Assembly (NCBI GenBank): GCA_024256245.1
Contig: JAKLZD010000118.1
Location: 1-25,053 of the forward strand
Reading direction: 5' to 3'
Length of the DNA: 25,053 nt
Source of the DNA: Candidatus Methylarchaceae archaeon HK01M
GTDB taxonomy: Archaea; Thermoproteota; Nitrososphaeria; Nitrososphaerales; JACAEJ01
In this document: one piece after another, positions 7,534-15,717 of the stretch
How positions within the stretch are numbered: the first letter of the stretch is position 1
Layout of the letters: every line of letters begins with the position of its first letter
Notes under the pieces: model-generated
What the model saw: only the letters and a program-made list of their open reading frames with translations
Databases searched by the model: none
Told to the model about the DNA's origin: nothing
Translations under genes and position numbers: made by a program

Positions 7534-8255
7534 TCCTCACCCACTTCATCCTCACCAAAGTATTTATCGATCAACGCTTTACGCTGAACTTCATAGATGT
7601 GCCTGCAAGCATTAACAGCCATCTCGAAAGCCTTCTCGAACTCCTCAGGTGTCAAGATACCATCCAGTTGAAGGAGAGTTGTTTGATTTAGGTTGGGCAT
7701 GATAGCAACAGGCATATCAGCCTCTCCCTCTTTATCTTCTGTATCATCCAGATCTAAAACGACCTTTCCAGAAATCTTTCCAACCGCACAAGCAACGACC
7801 ATGTCACGCATAGATATGCCCGCATCGGCCAGCGCAACTGCAGAAGCTGTGATCCCAGCGCATCTAGAACCACCATCCGCCTGTAGGACTTCCAGATAGA
7901 CATTTATGACTGTCCTTGGATATTCTTCCAGTATAAGGGCTGGTTCTAAGGCTTCACTTATTACTTTAGATATTTCTATTTCACGCCTTGAAGGCTGAGG
8001 ATGTTTACGAGTATCCGTTGAAAATGGAGCCATATGGTAACGACATCTTAAGATGGATCTATCGGGTAGAGCGAGATGTTTAGGATGAACTTCTTTTGGA
8101 CCATAAACTGCAACGATGATTTTATTCTTCCCAAACTCTATATATGAAGAACCGTCCGCATTCTTAAGTACGCCTACTTCGATCTTTATGGGTCTTGTCT
8201 CATCTACCCTTCTTCCATCCATCCTCAATCCTTTTTCATCTATTAATTCTACCAT
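7530..8255 (-). CDS. rrp41: Exosome catalytic RNase PH subunit Rrp41
   Basis: 241 residues starting at ATG 8255. This start is preferred over the upstream TTG at 8261 because a perfect GGAGG (8263-8267) sits 7 nt before it. Family marks are [32 protein letters not shown] followed by [14 protein letters not shown] (RNA- and phosphate-binding arginines), [22 protein letters not shown] and the active-site acidic run [15 protein letters not shown]. This is the phosphorolytic subunit of the archaeal exosome. The gene begins 2 bp after the rrp4 stop, so the Shine-Dalgarno is inside the end of rrp4. Confidence 0.96.
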   Translation of the reverse strand: MVELIDEKGLRMDGRRVDETRPIKIEVGVLKNADGSSYIEFGKNKIIVAVYGPKEVHPKHLALPDRSILRCRYHMAPFSTDTRKHPQPSRREIEISKVISEALEPALILEEYPRTVINVYLEVLQADGGSRCAGITASAVALADAGISMRDMVVACAVGKISGKVVLDLDDTEDKEGEADMPVAIMPNLNQTTLLQLDGILTPEEFEKAFEMAVNACRHIYEVQRKALIDKYFGEDEVGEE

Positions 8256-8257
8256 CC

Positions 8258-8935
8258 TCAAACCTCCTTCGATTCAGACAAGAAATTCTGAACTTTGTTT
8301 GTCAGACTTGCCAAATGGGCTTCAGACTCAACCATCTTGATGGCTCGATTTGCCAGCAAGATACCATCATGTGGCCCTGTTATTAAAATTATTCCATTCT
8401 GACCTATAATAAGTTTGCAATTTGTAGCCGATTCGATCGTCTTTATCATAGATCCCTTTTTACCTATCAACCTAGGGATCTTGGCCGAATTTATCTTGAG
8501 GATCTCTCCTTTTGGGATGCGTCCTAGATTCGGTCCTGAGATACTTAAAAGAGGGTCCCTAGTTCGATTATACGCAATAACTTTTGCATAGATCAAATCC
8601 CCAATGGAAAATTTCTTTGAGAGGGATTCTCGATCGGGTGAGAAATCTCTACCGAATACGTTCTGGGCAGGGAGATAGGCAAAGAAGCATGAGTTAATGT
8701 CAACCTCCCATGAGAATGCCGAATAGTCAACTATCTTACCAATGACGGGGTCATCAACTCTGGGAATATAAGGTCCTGATAAAGGAATTACACGGATGCC
8801 TCCGCGACCAATCTCTGCCAGACCAATCTTTGTTGCATAGAATTTATCGTCTACTCTAATTATATTGTTGATGGGTTTATAATCCCCTTCAACAATCAAC
8901 TCACCAGGAGTCACGTATTTCCTTGAAATAGTCAT
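8258..8935 (-). CDS. rrp4: Exosome RNA-binding cap subunit Rrp4
   Basis: 225 residues with the three expected domains. The N-terminal domain (about 1-60) includes [10 protein letters not shown] and the [16 protein letters not shown] loop. The S1 domain (about 65-140) runs from [21 protein letters not shown] to [21 protein letters not shown]. The KH domain (about 145-215) has the GxxG loop in [14 protein letters not shown]. Rrp4 trimers cap the Rrp41-Rrp42 ring and bind substrate RNA. It begins 7 bp after the SBDS stop. The KH domain separates it from Csl4, which has a zinc ribbon instead. Confidence 0.96.
   Translation of the reverse strand: MTISRKYVTPGELIVEGDYKPINNIIRVDDKFYATKIGLAEIGRGGIRVIPLSGPYIPRVDDPVIGKIVDYSAFSWEVDINSCFFAYLPAQNVFGRDFSPDRESLSKKFSIGDLIYAKVIAYNRTRDPLLSISGPNLGRIPKGEILKINSAKIPRLIGKKGSMIKTIESATNCKLIIGQNGIILITGPHDGILLANRAIKMVESEAHLASLTNKVQNFLSESKEV
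8263..8267 (-). promoter_or_regulatory. Shine-Dalgarno GGAGG deciding the rrp41 start
   Basis: GGAGG on the minus strand, 7 nt before ATG 8255 and only 1 nt before the alternative TTG 8261, so it selects the ATG. Confidence 0.7.
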
Positions 8936-8942
8936 CCTTCTA

Positions 8943-9632
8943 TCACTTTATGATCTTTACTTGTGAAGTTCCTTTAGTGATTGAGCCTAGTTTATCGATC
9001 AATGAAGCATGAACTCCAGCAGTAATCTCGACAATAGTATTTAGTGAGCCATCCGCCAACCAGTCTTCTTTTTGAATTTCTCCATAACTCTTCAAAACTC
9101 CAAGAGTTTTAGGAGCAAACTGAGGATCAATCTTTACCATAAGCTTTATCTTTTCAGACTTTAATGGTAAAACAACTCTTAATTTCTCTATAACGGTCTT
9201 TGCTTGCTCTTTCGCATCTTTAAAGGGATCGATAGAAATCTGTACCTCAGACATAGCCTGCTCAACCCTAACTCTAGGATGAGGTAAACCCGTTCTGGGA
9301 TCGACGAAGTTTTTGCAGATGATAGAAATTATCTGCTTCCTTTTATCCTCAATCAATGAACGCCTCTGCTCGGTTATCAGCTGAAGCTCGCCTTTCTTCA
9401 GGATGATTTCAACCACTTCTGTGACAGATGTTGTATTGAAGAATTTCTCAAGTTTATCCTCCGAAACGCGTAGCCCCTTGGAAGCTTCAGAAAAGACTCC
9501 ATCGACAGCGATGATCTTTGAAAGATCAACTGGACGACCTATCTTGTAATCTAAAGCAGTTTTTGGGTGCACGAGTATCTCAAACCGTTCGCCACCAATG
9601 ACTAGCCTAACTGTAGTGAACTTACTACTCAA
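8943..9632 (-). CDS. sdo1: Ribosome maturation protein SBDS (Sdo1)
   Basis: 229 residues of the SBDS family, which with an EF-2-like GTPase releases the anti-association factor aIF6 from the large ribosomal subunit. The three-domain layout is seen: FYSH-like N-terminal domain (about 1-90, RFEILVHPKTALDYKIG and VDGVFSEASKGLRVSEDKLEKFF), central helical domain with FVDPRTGLPHPRVRVEQAM (about 110-130), and C-terminal ferredoxin-like domain (LMVKIDPQFAPKTLGVLKSYG). The start is TTG 9632, with an AGGTG about 12 nt upstream. It lies 24 bp after psmA and 7 bp before rrp4, the classical superoperon position. Confidence 0.95.
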   Translation of the reverse strand: MSSKFTTVRLVIGGERFEILVHPKTALDYKIGRPVDLSKIIAVDGVFSEASKGLRVSEDKLEKFFNTTSVTEVVEIILKKGELQLITEQRRSLIEDKRKQIISIICKNFVDPRTGLPHPRVRVEQAMSEVQISIDPFKDAKEQAKTVIEKLRVVLPLKSEKIKLMVKIDPQFAPKTLGVLKSYGEIQKEDWLADGSLNTIVEITAGVHASLIDKLGSITKGTSQVKIIK

Positions 9633-9656
9633 AGTAAAGAAACACCTGCTTTAATT

Positions 9657-10406
9657 TCACTGGGGCTTACTTGGGGTAGACAGATTCTCTCTTGCTTTTT
9701 CAGCATAATTGGCTATCACTTCTTCATTGGGATATACCATCTTCTTAGTCTTTGTATCTATCAGAGCCATCCTTATGTGCTTGGTGCCTACCTTATCCTC
9801 GCTCACAAGATATATACACTCTGCGGCCAATACACAAGCATCTTCTAAACTCATATCAGGGTTGTATTTTTTCTCTAGATATTCAGTTACTTGCTCGTAT
9901 CCGGCCCCTATAGCAACCCCATCATAACCCAAATATGTCCCACTAGGGTCTGTTGAAAATAGTTCAGCTCCATTCTTACCTATGCCGGCTATGACTAAGG
10001 AGACGCCGAAAGGCCTGACACCTGCATATTGAGTATACTGCTGGTTTAGATCGCCTATACGCTTGGCAATCGCCTCTACCTCAACAGGTTCATCATACGT
10101 TAACTTACTCGACTGGGCAAAGACACGTGCATAGTCTACTTGAATACGAGCGTCTGGTACATAACCGGCAGCCGCAATTCCAATGTGATCGTCTACCTGA
10201 GAGATCTTCTGACTTATAATTGGATTCTGTAGCTTTCTGGTCCGCTCTTCGACGGCCAAGACTACACCTTCCTTCACTCTCAGGCCTAAGGCTAAAGTAC
10301 CTCTTCTAACCGTCTCTATAGCATATTCGACTTGATATAGCCTACCATCTGGCGAAAATATCGTAATCGCTCTGTCGTATCCCGCACTAGGTGCAAACAT
10401 AGCCAT
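9657..10406 (-). CDS. psmA: 20S proteasome subunit alpha
   Basis: A 249-aa alpha-type subunit. The N-terminal alpha signature YDRAITIFSPDGRLYQVEYA, which forms the gate and the H0 helix, is at residues 9-28. GVVLAVEERT, DDHIGIAAAGYVPDARI and RPFGVSLVIAGIG follow, and there is no catalytic N-terminal Thr. The alpha rings gate the core and bind PAN/Cdc48 ATPases and assembly chaperones. It is first in the minus-strand superoperon, with a TATA-like box 24 nt upstream and no ribosome binding site, suggesting a leaderless mRNA. ATG 10406 and ATG 10400 are two residues apart. The beta subunits are elsewhere. Confidence 0.97.
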   Translation of the reverse strand: MAMFAPSAGYDRAITIFSPDGRLYQVEYAIETVRRGTLALGLRVKEGVVLAVEERTRKLQNPIISQKISQVDDHIGIAAAGYVPDARIQVDYARVFAQSSKLTYDEPVEVEAIAKRIGDLNQQYTQYAGVRPFGVSLVIAGIGKNGAELFSTDPSGTYLGYDGVAIGAGYEQVTEYLEKKYNPDMSLEDACVLAAECIYLVSEDKVGTKHIRMALIDTKTKKMVYPNEEVIANYAEKARENLSTPSKPQ

Positions 10407-10424
10407 TCACTCTACTGTAACAGT

Positions 10425-10435
10425 CTTATATAAAG
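10425..10435 (-). promoter_or_regulatory. TATA box of the proteasome-exosome superoperon
   Basis: CTTTATATAAG on the minus strand, nearly symmetrical, centred about 24 nt before ATG 10406. It is the clearest archaeal promoter in the window and probably drives psmA through the last small gene at 5836. Confidence 0.65.
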
Positions 10436-10534
10436 GGTTTAAAATCCTTTTTCATTATAAAAACCATTGTATTTATCATTTATGGTATGGGGTTATGTTT
10501 AAAGTCATCCTCTTAGAACGTATCTGCGGTGGCG

Positions 10535-10732
10535 ATGCCAAAGCAGATTTTCAGCACTGAAGAGTTCAAAAAGCTTTTAGAAAAGGCAACAGAATGCCGT
10601 ATTGTAAGGAAGGAGGATAAGGTCAAATTAAAGCTTAGAACGCCTAAGATGATCTACGTTCTCGTTACTTCAAAGAAGGAGTCAGATGCACTTCTAAAGC
10701 ACGTGAAGGTTGAAATAAAGGAGATAGAATAA
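10535..10732 (+). CDS. rpl38e: Large ribosomal subunit protein eL38
   Basis: 65 residues matching eL38 along the whole length: MPKQIFSTEEFKKLLEKA, ECRIVRKEDKVKLKLRTPKMIYVLVTSKKESDAL and a short acidic end. In eukaryotes eL38 sits at the base of the 60S subunit; in archaea it is patchy and mostly known from TACK lineages. ATG 10535 is preferred: GGTGG lies 3-4 nt upstream and homologues begin MPKQ. A GTG at 10529 would add two residues. A TATA-like GTTTAAAG (10497-10504) would give a leader of about 10 nt. It is divergent from psmA. Confidence 0.88.
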   Translation: MPKQIFSTEEFKKLLEKATECRIVRKEDKVKLKLRTPKMIYVLVTSKKESDALLKHVKVEIKEIE

Positions 10733-10824
10733 AGCTGCACTTCACTTGAATTATTAATTTTTAGACCAACCTTTAATAAGATGAAGGCAAGTACTGGCAA
10801 AAATCTTTCGTTGCACTATTTCTT

Positions 10825-11361
10825 TCATTTTAATCTTATTCTATTCAAACAATCTGAGCATAAAATTGGTGATTTTCTGTCTACATCGGATAAACTATTG
10901 GCAAAGCTCATAATGCAATTAGGTTTATGGCAGTGAGTCAAGCCGAAAAGATGTCCTAACTCATGGGCAACCTCCTTGAACACCCTCTCATCGATCAGAC
11001 TTGACTTTTTTTCTAACTCCGCTCCGAAGGTTGTCAATCTTGCTGTTGAAATGAGAGCAACACCTCCAATTATATCGGCCAGACCGAATACGAAGTTTAA
11101 CCCTGGCACGAATATATCGACAGATGTAATGCCCAAGACCTTCCTACAATCTTGCCTAAACTCTAAAAGCCTAGTAATCATTTTGGTAGCATCGTACTGT
11201 TGTCTTGAAGCAATATAGTCTTCATTATGAAAAGATAGCCTCTTCGAAGATAACTCGAAATTGCATCCGTAAAGTCTTACAGCTTCTTCCAACTGCTTCG
11301 AAAAACATATGTAATCAAAGTCTCCTACAGGTTTGAACAGTATTGTACTCTTTAACTTCAA
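10825..11361 (-). CDS. amzA: Archaemetzincin metalloprotease
   Basis: 178 residues, the normal length for archaemetzincin. The metzincin zinc site HELGHLFGLTH is at 133-143 (H133, E134, H137, H143). It is followed by the family-specific cysteines C144, C149 (with the CIM Met-turn at 149-151), C168 and C171 (CSDC), which hold a second zinc. The upstream VDIFVPGLNFVFGLADIIGGVALISTARL forms the N-terminal sheet, which is typical of the family. It is a soluble zinc-dependent peptidase of unknown physiological substrate. The start is TTG 11361, with a TATA-like TTTTATAAAA 23 nt upstream and no Shine-Dalgarno. It converges on eL38 with a 92-bp gap. Confidence 0.94.
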   Translation of the reverse strand: MKLKSTILFKPVGDFDYICFSKQLEEAVRLYGCNFELSSKRLSFHNEDYIASRQQYDATKMITRLLEFRQDCRKVLGITSVDIFVPGLNFVFGLADIIGGVALISTARLTTFGAELEKKSSLIDERVFKEVAHELGHLFGLTHCHKPNCIMSFANSLSDVDRKSPILCSDCLNRIRLK

Positions 11362-11378
11362 AATACTCTCTCATCTAG

Positions 11379-11388
11379 TTTTATAAAA
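11379..11388 (-). promoter_or_regulatory. TATA-like box of the archaemetzincin gene
   Basis: TTTTATAAAA, a palindrome, centred about 23 nt before the TTG start at 11361. It implies a leaderless transcript beginning at a non-ATG codon. Confidence 0.5.
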
Positions 11389-11460
11389 CATTTTAGCTCT
11401 TTCGGCTGAAGGAGACTTACTCAATCTATCTCCAACTGATTGATTCATAGGTATCTGTTC

Positions 11461-12720
11461 TTATTTTAATAAGTAGGTGTCGCCAATTTTAGGTACTACA
11501 GCATCTAATCCTAACTCGGTTTTCAACTCTTCAGCAAACTGAATGCAATTCTTCTCCTCACCATGCACTGTATAAACCTTTGGCTCTCCCTCAATCTTTC
11601 TGAACATATCGAAGAGTTCCTTTCTACCGCTATGAGATGAGAAGTCGAAATGGCGCACTTCAGCCTTGACCTTTTTAGGCTTGCCATTTATGATCGTTAT
11701 CTTCTTTTCCATTAAAATCCTTCCTGGCGTCTCAGGCATCTGATACGAAACGAGGGCTATAGCATTTTTCGATCTTTTTGAAACTTCGGCATTATAAAAG
11801 ACAGCGGCACCTCCAACAAGCATGCCTGCAGGAGATATTATGACCGATGGCGTCTTAACAATTCGTCTCCTCTGGCTCCAGCCCCTTATCAGCTCGATGC
11901 TCCCAATGCTCTCACGAAACAGTTTTGGATCCCTCAGGTATTCTGGGTATCTGGATAGGATCTCATTGGTCTTTAAAGCCATACCATCCATAGCCACTGA
12001 ATGTGGGAAGTTATACTTTTTAAAGACACATGCTATCTCTTGAGCCCTGCCCACCGAGAAGGCTGGGACAAAAAGAGTACCGCCCCGTTCTACGACCTCT
12101 TTTGCAAACTCTATAAATTCCCTCTCTACATCCTCCCTTGGTAAATGATCTGTCGTTGCATAGGTACTCTCAGTTATTACTGCATCCAATTCCCCAAAGT
12201 TTGTATCAGCACCTCTAAGCAATGCCGAACCCTGCGCACTTATATCTCCCGTATAAAGGAGCCTTATACTGTTACTAGTCAATAGGATAGATGCCCCACC
12301 AGGGAGATGACCAGAATTCAAGAAAGTTGCCGTGAATCCTTTTATTTCGACTGACTCATTTAGATCTACTCTACGCGTTTCATTAACCATAGATAGTAGG
12401 TCAATGTACTCAAAAGGAAGGTAGAAACCAGAAATCCTCAAAAAATCCTCTATAAGGAGTTGAGCTAACTCTAAAGTCAGCCCTATAGTATATAGCTTCG
12501 TACCCCCAGATATAAAGAAGAGAGGGATTCCACCACTATGATCGAGATGAGCATGTGAAAGAAGGATCGAATCTACCTCCCTTGGTTGGATATGCATTGG
12601 GAATGCTGGCGGTCTCGTGAGTTGCACTCCAAAATCTAACAGGACCCTTCCTTCGCTATTCTCGACTAAAAAAGCGGATCTTCCTACTTCTCTTGCACCG
12701 CCTAAAATCTTTATCTTCAT
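11461..12720 (-). CDS. Beta-CASP metallo-beta-lactamase RNase, aCPSF2 type
   Basis: 419 residues from ATG 12720. The frame stays open 35 codons further upstream, but that extension would cross the start of the divergent PAC2 gene and has no family resemblance. Motifs are GGAREVGRSAFLVE (N-terminal strand), HAHLDHSGG (56-64, metal site), NSGHLPGGASILL, YTGDIS, the beta-CASP motifs ESTYATTDHLPR and PAFSVGRAQEIA, ISPAGMLVGGAA and the terminal DFSSHSGR His. There are no KH domains, so it is the shorter aCPSF2 type rather than aCPSF1. Archaeal relatives are endo- or 5'-3' exoribonucleases in RNA processing and turnover. A TATA-like element at about 12748-12759 lies upstream. Confidence 0.92.
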   Translation of the reverse strand: MKIKILGGAREVGRSAFLVENSEGRVLLDFGVQLTRPPAFPMHIQPREVDSILLSHAHLDHSGGIPLFFISGGTKLYTIGLTLELAQLLIEDFLRISGFYLPFEYIDLLSMVNETRRVDLNESVEIKGFTATFLNSGHLPGGASILLTSNSIRLLYTGDISAQGSALLRGADTNFGELDAVITESTYATTDHLPREDVEREFIEFAKEVVERGGTLFVPAFSVGRAQEIACVFKKYNFPHSVAMDGMALKTNEILSRYPEYLRDPKLFRESIGSIELIRGWSQRRRIVKTPSVIISPAGMLVGGAAVFYNAEVSKRSKNAIALVSYQMPETPGRILMEKKITIINGKPKKVKAEVRHFDFSSHSGRKELFDMFRKIEGEPKVYTVHGEEKNCIQFAEELKTELGLDAVVPKIGDTYLLK

Positions 12721-12762
12721 AGAGAGACAGATTTTTGAATAAGTGCTACTTAAATTTATACC

Positions 12763-13461
12763 ATGATAACAATAATCCCAAGTGACATACGTTTTGATGG
12801 TTGCTCTTTGATAACAGGTTTCCATGGGATAGGTGGTACAGGGTACTGCACTGTAAAATACTTGATCCAGAAGCTGAACGCTAAGAGAGTTGCATTTTTA
12901 GATTCTGAAATAATCTCTCCCGCAACTACGATTGCTTCAGGCAGACTGGTCACTCCTTACGAGATATTCAGGGAAGGAGACCTTACCTTCCTTAAGGTCG
13001 AAGTTCCACCCTACAGGAATAAAGAGATAGGGTTCTTTAGAAGCTTCTCAAAATGGGTCACCGAAGCAGGCTTTAAGGAGGCCGCTCTCATTGGTGGCTT
13101 GGACTCCTCCCTAAGAACAGATGAGACTACATTCAGAATCGTTCATACGCGTTCCTTCATACCTAGAGGCGAATTGGCCAAGGGAATCATCTTAGAGGAT
13201 GACCATCTAATAGTCGGCCCCCTTGCCATCATGCTGAACTACTTTGAAGTTACAGGTTTCCCTGCCTTTGCGACCTTGGCATATGCTTCTACAAAAAGGG
13301 TCGATCATAGGGCTACTGCTGAAGCAGTATCTGTACTTTCAAGATATTACAAATTTGAAGTCGACACAACACCTTTGATCGAGGGGGCAGAAGCCCTTGA
13401 ATTAGAGGTTGCTAGGCAGGAGGCAGTAAATAAGAGGGGCGGCGAATCGATCTACACCTAA
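12763..13461 (+). CDS. PAC2-family proteasome assembly chaperone (PbaA/PbaB-like)
   Basis: 232 residues of the PAC2 family. The signature is the phosphorylase-like start SLITGFHGIGGTGYCTVKYLI (15-35), then KRVAFLDSEIISPAT, FFRSFSKWVTEAG, IGGLDSS, and the later hydrophobic core LIVGPLAIMLNYFEVTGFPAFATLAYAS. Archaeal PbaA and eukaryotic Pba1-Pba2 bind alpha rings through a C-terminal HbYX motif. Here the protein ends Ile-Tyr-Thr, an exact HbYX pattern, so an alpha-ring assembly or activation role is a good inference. The ATG lies 43 bp from the divergent aCPSF2 start. Its stop interlocks by 4 bp with that of the convergent tgtA. Confidence 0.9.
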   Translation: MITIIPSDIRFDGCSLITGFHGIGGTGYCTVKYLIQKLNAKRVAFLDSEIISPATTIASGRLVTPYEIFREGDLTFLKVEVPPYRNKEIGFFRSFSKWVTEAGFKEAALIGGLDSSLRTDETTFRIVHTRSFIPRGELAKGIILEDDHLIVGPLAIMLNYFEVTGFPAFATLAYASTKRVDHRATAEAVSVLSRYYKFEVDTTPLIEGAEALELEVARQEAVNKRGGESIYT

Positions 13462-15050
13462 CACTGAGCTCCAATGATATGGGCGATTTTTTTGAAAGCT
13501 TTTTCAAAGCTACGGTTAGTATCACTAAGGGCATCAATTATATGGCAGTTCTTCAGTGAGCTGGCCATCATCTTGAATAGAGGGCTGTAAGAATCCAAGT
13601 GATTCAGAAGTACGATCTTTCTAAAGGAGTTTTTTCTTATAAATTCCTTAACATGTTTTAGCACTTCTTTCATAACATCGTAATCTAGCTCGATGGAGCT
13701 TAAGTATTGTGATAGAGGGTAGACATCGGAGAGTTCCACTGGCACCACTCCAAAGGGAAGCGATAAAAAGCATACTTGAACTTTCTCTAATCCCGCGCCA
13801 AGAGCTTCGATTAATTTGATATAATATGGTGATTTATAGAAAGGCTTGACATCAGATTCTGGAAGGAGCAAGAGTGTCTTTTTCTTTACAGAAAAATCTT
13901 CTATGAGTCTTTTATGGTATCTTAAGACTTCAGGTCTCATCGAATCATGAGGCTCATAAAAGAAGATCGCCCTTGGTTTAAACAATTGAGTCCCATCCTC
14001 TAGAAATTCATAGTGATGATTAATCAAAGAATGAAAAGCCTCCCAGAGTTTTGGATGAGCCTTTGCCTTCATGCCCAGATACTCCCAAATTCTTCCATCC
14101 TCTACAGCTTGTTTTGTTGTCCTCATTTCCTTTAAGAGAACACTCAAATTGTGGATGGCTATCTTCTGAATTCTCTCTTCAACCCCCACCTCCTTGATTT
14201 CTTTTAATGTATGTGTTGAACAGATCGAACAGTTACATGGAAGATACGTAAGTTCATCCAATTTTGCAGTGCCGAATTCTGTTAAGTAGCGACCTTCTCT
14301 AGCGTATAACATATAGGATGCCGAATCGAAAAGATCACAACCTAGTGCTACAACAAGAGGGATCGTCAATGGGTGTCCAGCGCCAAATAGATGTAGGGGC
14401 CTATCTATTGGAAGAACCTGCTTGACTGTAATTATCATCTGAACCAGTAAATCGAAGTTGTAAGATTCCATAACTTCTGTCGGACTTCCAAGAGCAAAGA
14501 TATCGAATGCCATCTTCCCAATTCTCTCTGCAGACATCTTTAAAAGGTCCAGATGGCTACCACCTTGAATAGGACCGATCCAGAGCGTCTCTTCAGCCCT
14601 GACTACTTTCAATGTCTCTTCTGCAGCCCTTAATGTAATCTCAACAGTTTCGCTAGCTCGCCTTCTATCTACGTCAATCCCAGTAGGTGTGTCCAGCACA
14701 ATAGCCATGTCAGAACCAATCTTTTCTTGAAAGCTAGCCATCTCCAAAGGTGTGACCTCAACATCTCCGTACTTCAGCATCTGATAACCCCCTGAGTCAG
14801 TCATTATTATTCCGTCGTAATCGATAATTTTGTGTATCCCCTTTTCTTCTGCTACTTTCCCAAACGTTTTCAAAGTTATGTAAGCGTTTGTCATCACTGC
14901 TTTGAAACCAATTCTCGCCATCTCTTTAGGGGCTACGCTCTGCCTTACGGGGTGAATTACAGGCAAGATGCAAGGCGTCTCCAGCAGACCGCTTTTAGTC
15001 CTTATCTTTCCTATCCTGCCTGCTAGGTCGGTCGTCTTTATCTCGAACAT
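13458..15050 (-). CDS. tgtA: Archaeosine tRNA-guanine(15) transglycosylase, without PUA domain
   Basis: 530 residues. TgtA exchanges guanine-15 of the tRNA D-loop for preQ0, the first step to archaeosine. Catalytic residues are D85 (MTDSGGYQ) and nucleophile D242 (LFDSASYMLYAREGRY). The zinc ligands C272, C274, C277 and H300 (PCNCSIC, later IAIH) keep the spacing of the Pyrococcus enzyme. The catalytic domain ends near 330; the rest (about 340-530) looks like the C1/C2 (DUF5591-type) domains. No PUA domain follows, whereas many archaeal TgtA proteins carry one at the end (about 580 aa). It may be supplied by a separate PUA protein. The start is ATG 15050, 13 bp after the Sm-like gene, so they probably share an operon. 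Confidence 0.94.
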   Translation of the reverse strand: MFEIKTTDLAGRIGKIRTKSGLLETPCILPVIHPVRQSVAPKEMARIGFKAVMTNAYITLKTFGKVAEEKGIHKIIDYDGIIMTDSGGYQMLKYGDVEVTPLEMASFQEKIGSDMAIVLDTPTGIDVDRRRASETVEITLRAAEETLKVVRAEETLWIGPIQGGSHLDLLKMSAERIGKMAFDIFALGSPTEVMESYNFDLLVQMIITVKQVLPIDRPLHLFGAGHPLTIPLVVALGCDLFDSASYMLYAREGRYLTEFGTAKLDELTYLPCNCSICSTHTLKEIKEVGVEERIQKIAIHNLSVLLKEMRTTKQAVEDGRIWEYLGMKAKAHPKLWEAFHSLINHHYEFLEDGTQLFKPRAIFFYEPHDSMRPEVLRYHKRLIEDFSVKKKTLLLLPESDVKPFYKSPYYIKLIEALGAGLEKVQVCFLSLPFGVVPVELSDVYPLSQYLSSIELDYDVMKEVLKHVKEFIRKNSFRKIVLLNHLDSYSPLFKMMASSLKNCHIIDALSDTNRSFEKAFKKIAHIIGAQC

Positions 15051-15063
15051 TCGTATATGACAC

Positions 15064-15492
15064 TTACTTCTTACTTTCCCTTACGAATTCATCGTATACA
15101 GATTTGACCCTCTCGACTGCTAAGCCACTTCCTTCGACACCTTGTTCTGTCACCTTTATCTTATCCATAACTATGATAGACCTTATATCCTCCCTGATCC
15201 TGACCAGTCCTGGAAAGACCCTATTCAGTCTTTCAGCGAGGGCCTTTAGATCAAAGGGCTTCTCCACCAGCCTTATCTCCTTGAGAAAATCTCTGTTCAA
15301 TACGACCTTGTAGACGTTTTCACCCACACCCGAAACATTATCCAATATAACGTTAAGGCTTCCATCAACGCCAACAAGATCCCCTTCATAATTTTTTCCT
15401 TCTGATGTCTCCACAACGACCTTCCTCCCTATCATAGAAACGATCTCATTGTTGAATTTCTTGTAAATTATGGAAGACAAATCTACCCCCAC
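15064..15492 (-). CDS. Sm-like protein with C-terminal extra domain (SmAP3-like)
   Basis: 142 residues. The Sm fold occupies about 15-75: Sm1 (IGRKVVVETSEGKNYEGDLVGVDGSLNVILDNV) and a weaker Sm2 strand (VYKVVLNRDFLKEIRLV). About 65 residues follow (PFDLKALAERLNRVFPGLVRI, then IIVMDKIKVTEQGVEGSG and a helix), forming an additional alpha/beta domain like that of crenarchaeal SmAP3. Sm-like rings bind U-rich RNA; the role of SmAP3-type rings is not settled. The start is GTG 15492, with a TATA-like ATATAAT about 30 nt upstream (minus strand). It is first in a two-gene unit with tgtA, which could hint at a link to tRNA processing. Confidence 0.85.
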   Translation of the reverse strand: MGVDLSSIIYKKFNNEIVSMIGRKVVVETSEGKNYEGDLVGVDGSLNVILDNVSGVGENVYKVVLNRDFLKEIRLVEKPFDLKALAERLNRVFPGLVRIREDIRSIIVMDKIKVTEQGVEGSGLAVERVKSVYDEFVRESKK

Positions 15493-15717
15493 TTTAATTA
15501 TCTAATCATGCCGATAAAAATTATATGGCGGCCTTCTTAAAAAAGAATCTATCGATTTCACGAGATGATAGTTAAAGGCTAAAACTTCATATCCTAAATA
15601 TTGATATATACCAGATCGGATCAAACACTATTTAAATTTCATTAAATCAAATCCCAATCGAATTTTGTAATATCTATCTTTGCTATTCTTTATACCAGTA
15701 TTCAAAGTTTAAGAATT
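15493..15717. other. AT-rich 225-bp intergenic spacer
   Basis: The gap between the Sm-like gene's promoter and the end of the AK6-like gene. It contains the TATA-like box for the Sm-like gene near 15517-15527 and otherwise only AT-rich sequence with several AAATTT-type runs. I see no tRNA, ORF or convincing fold. Confidence 0.6.

Noticed and set aside
12721..12825. N-terminal extension of the aCPSF2 frame by 35 codons
   Set aside because: It runs into the divergent PAC2 gene, has no resemblance to beta-CASP proteins, and the ATG at 12720 gives the usual 419-aa length starting with the conserved GGAREVG strand.
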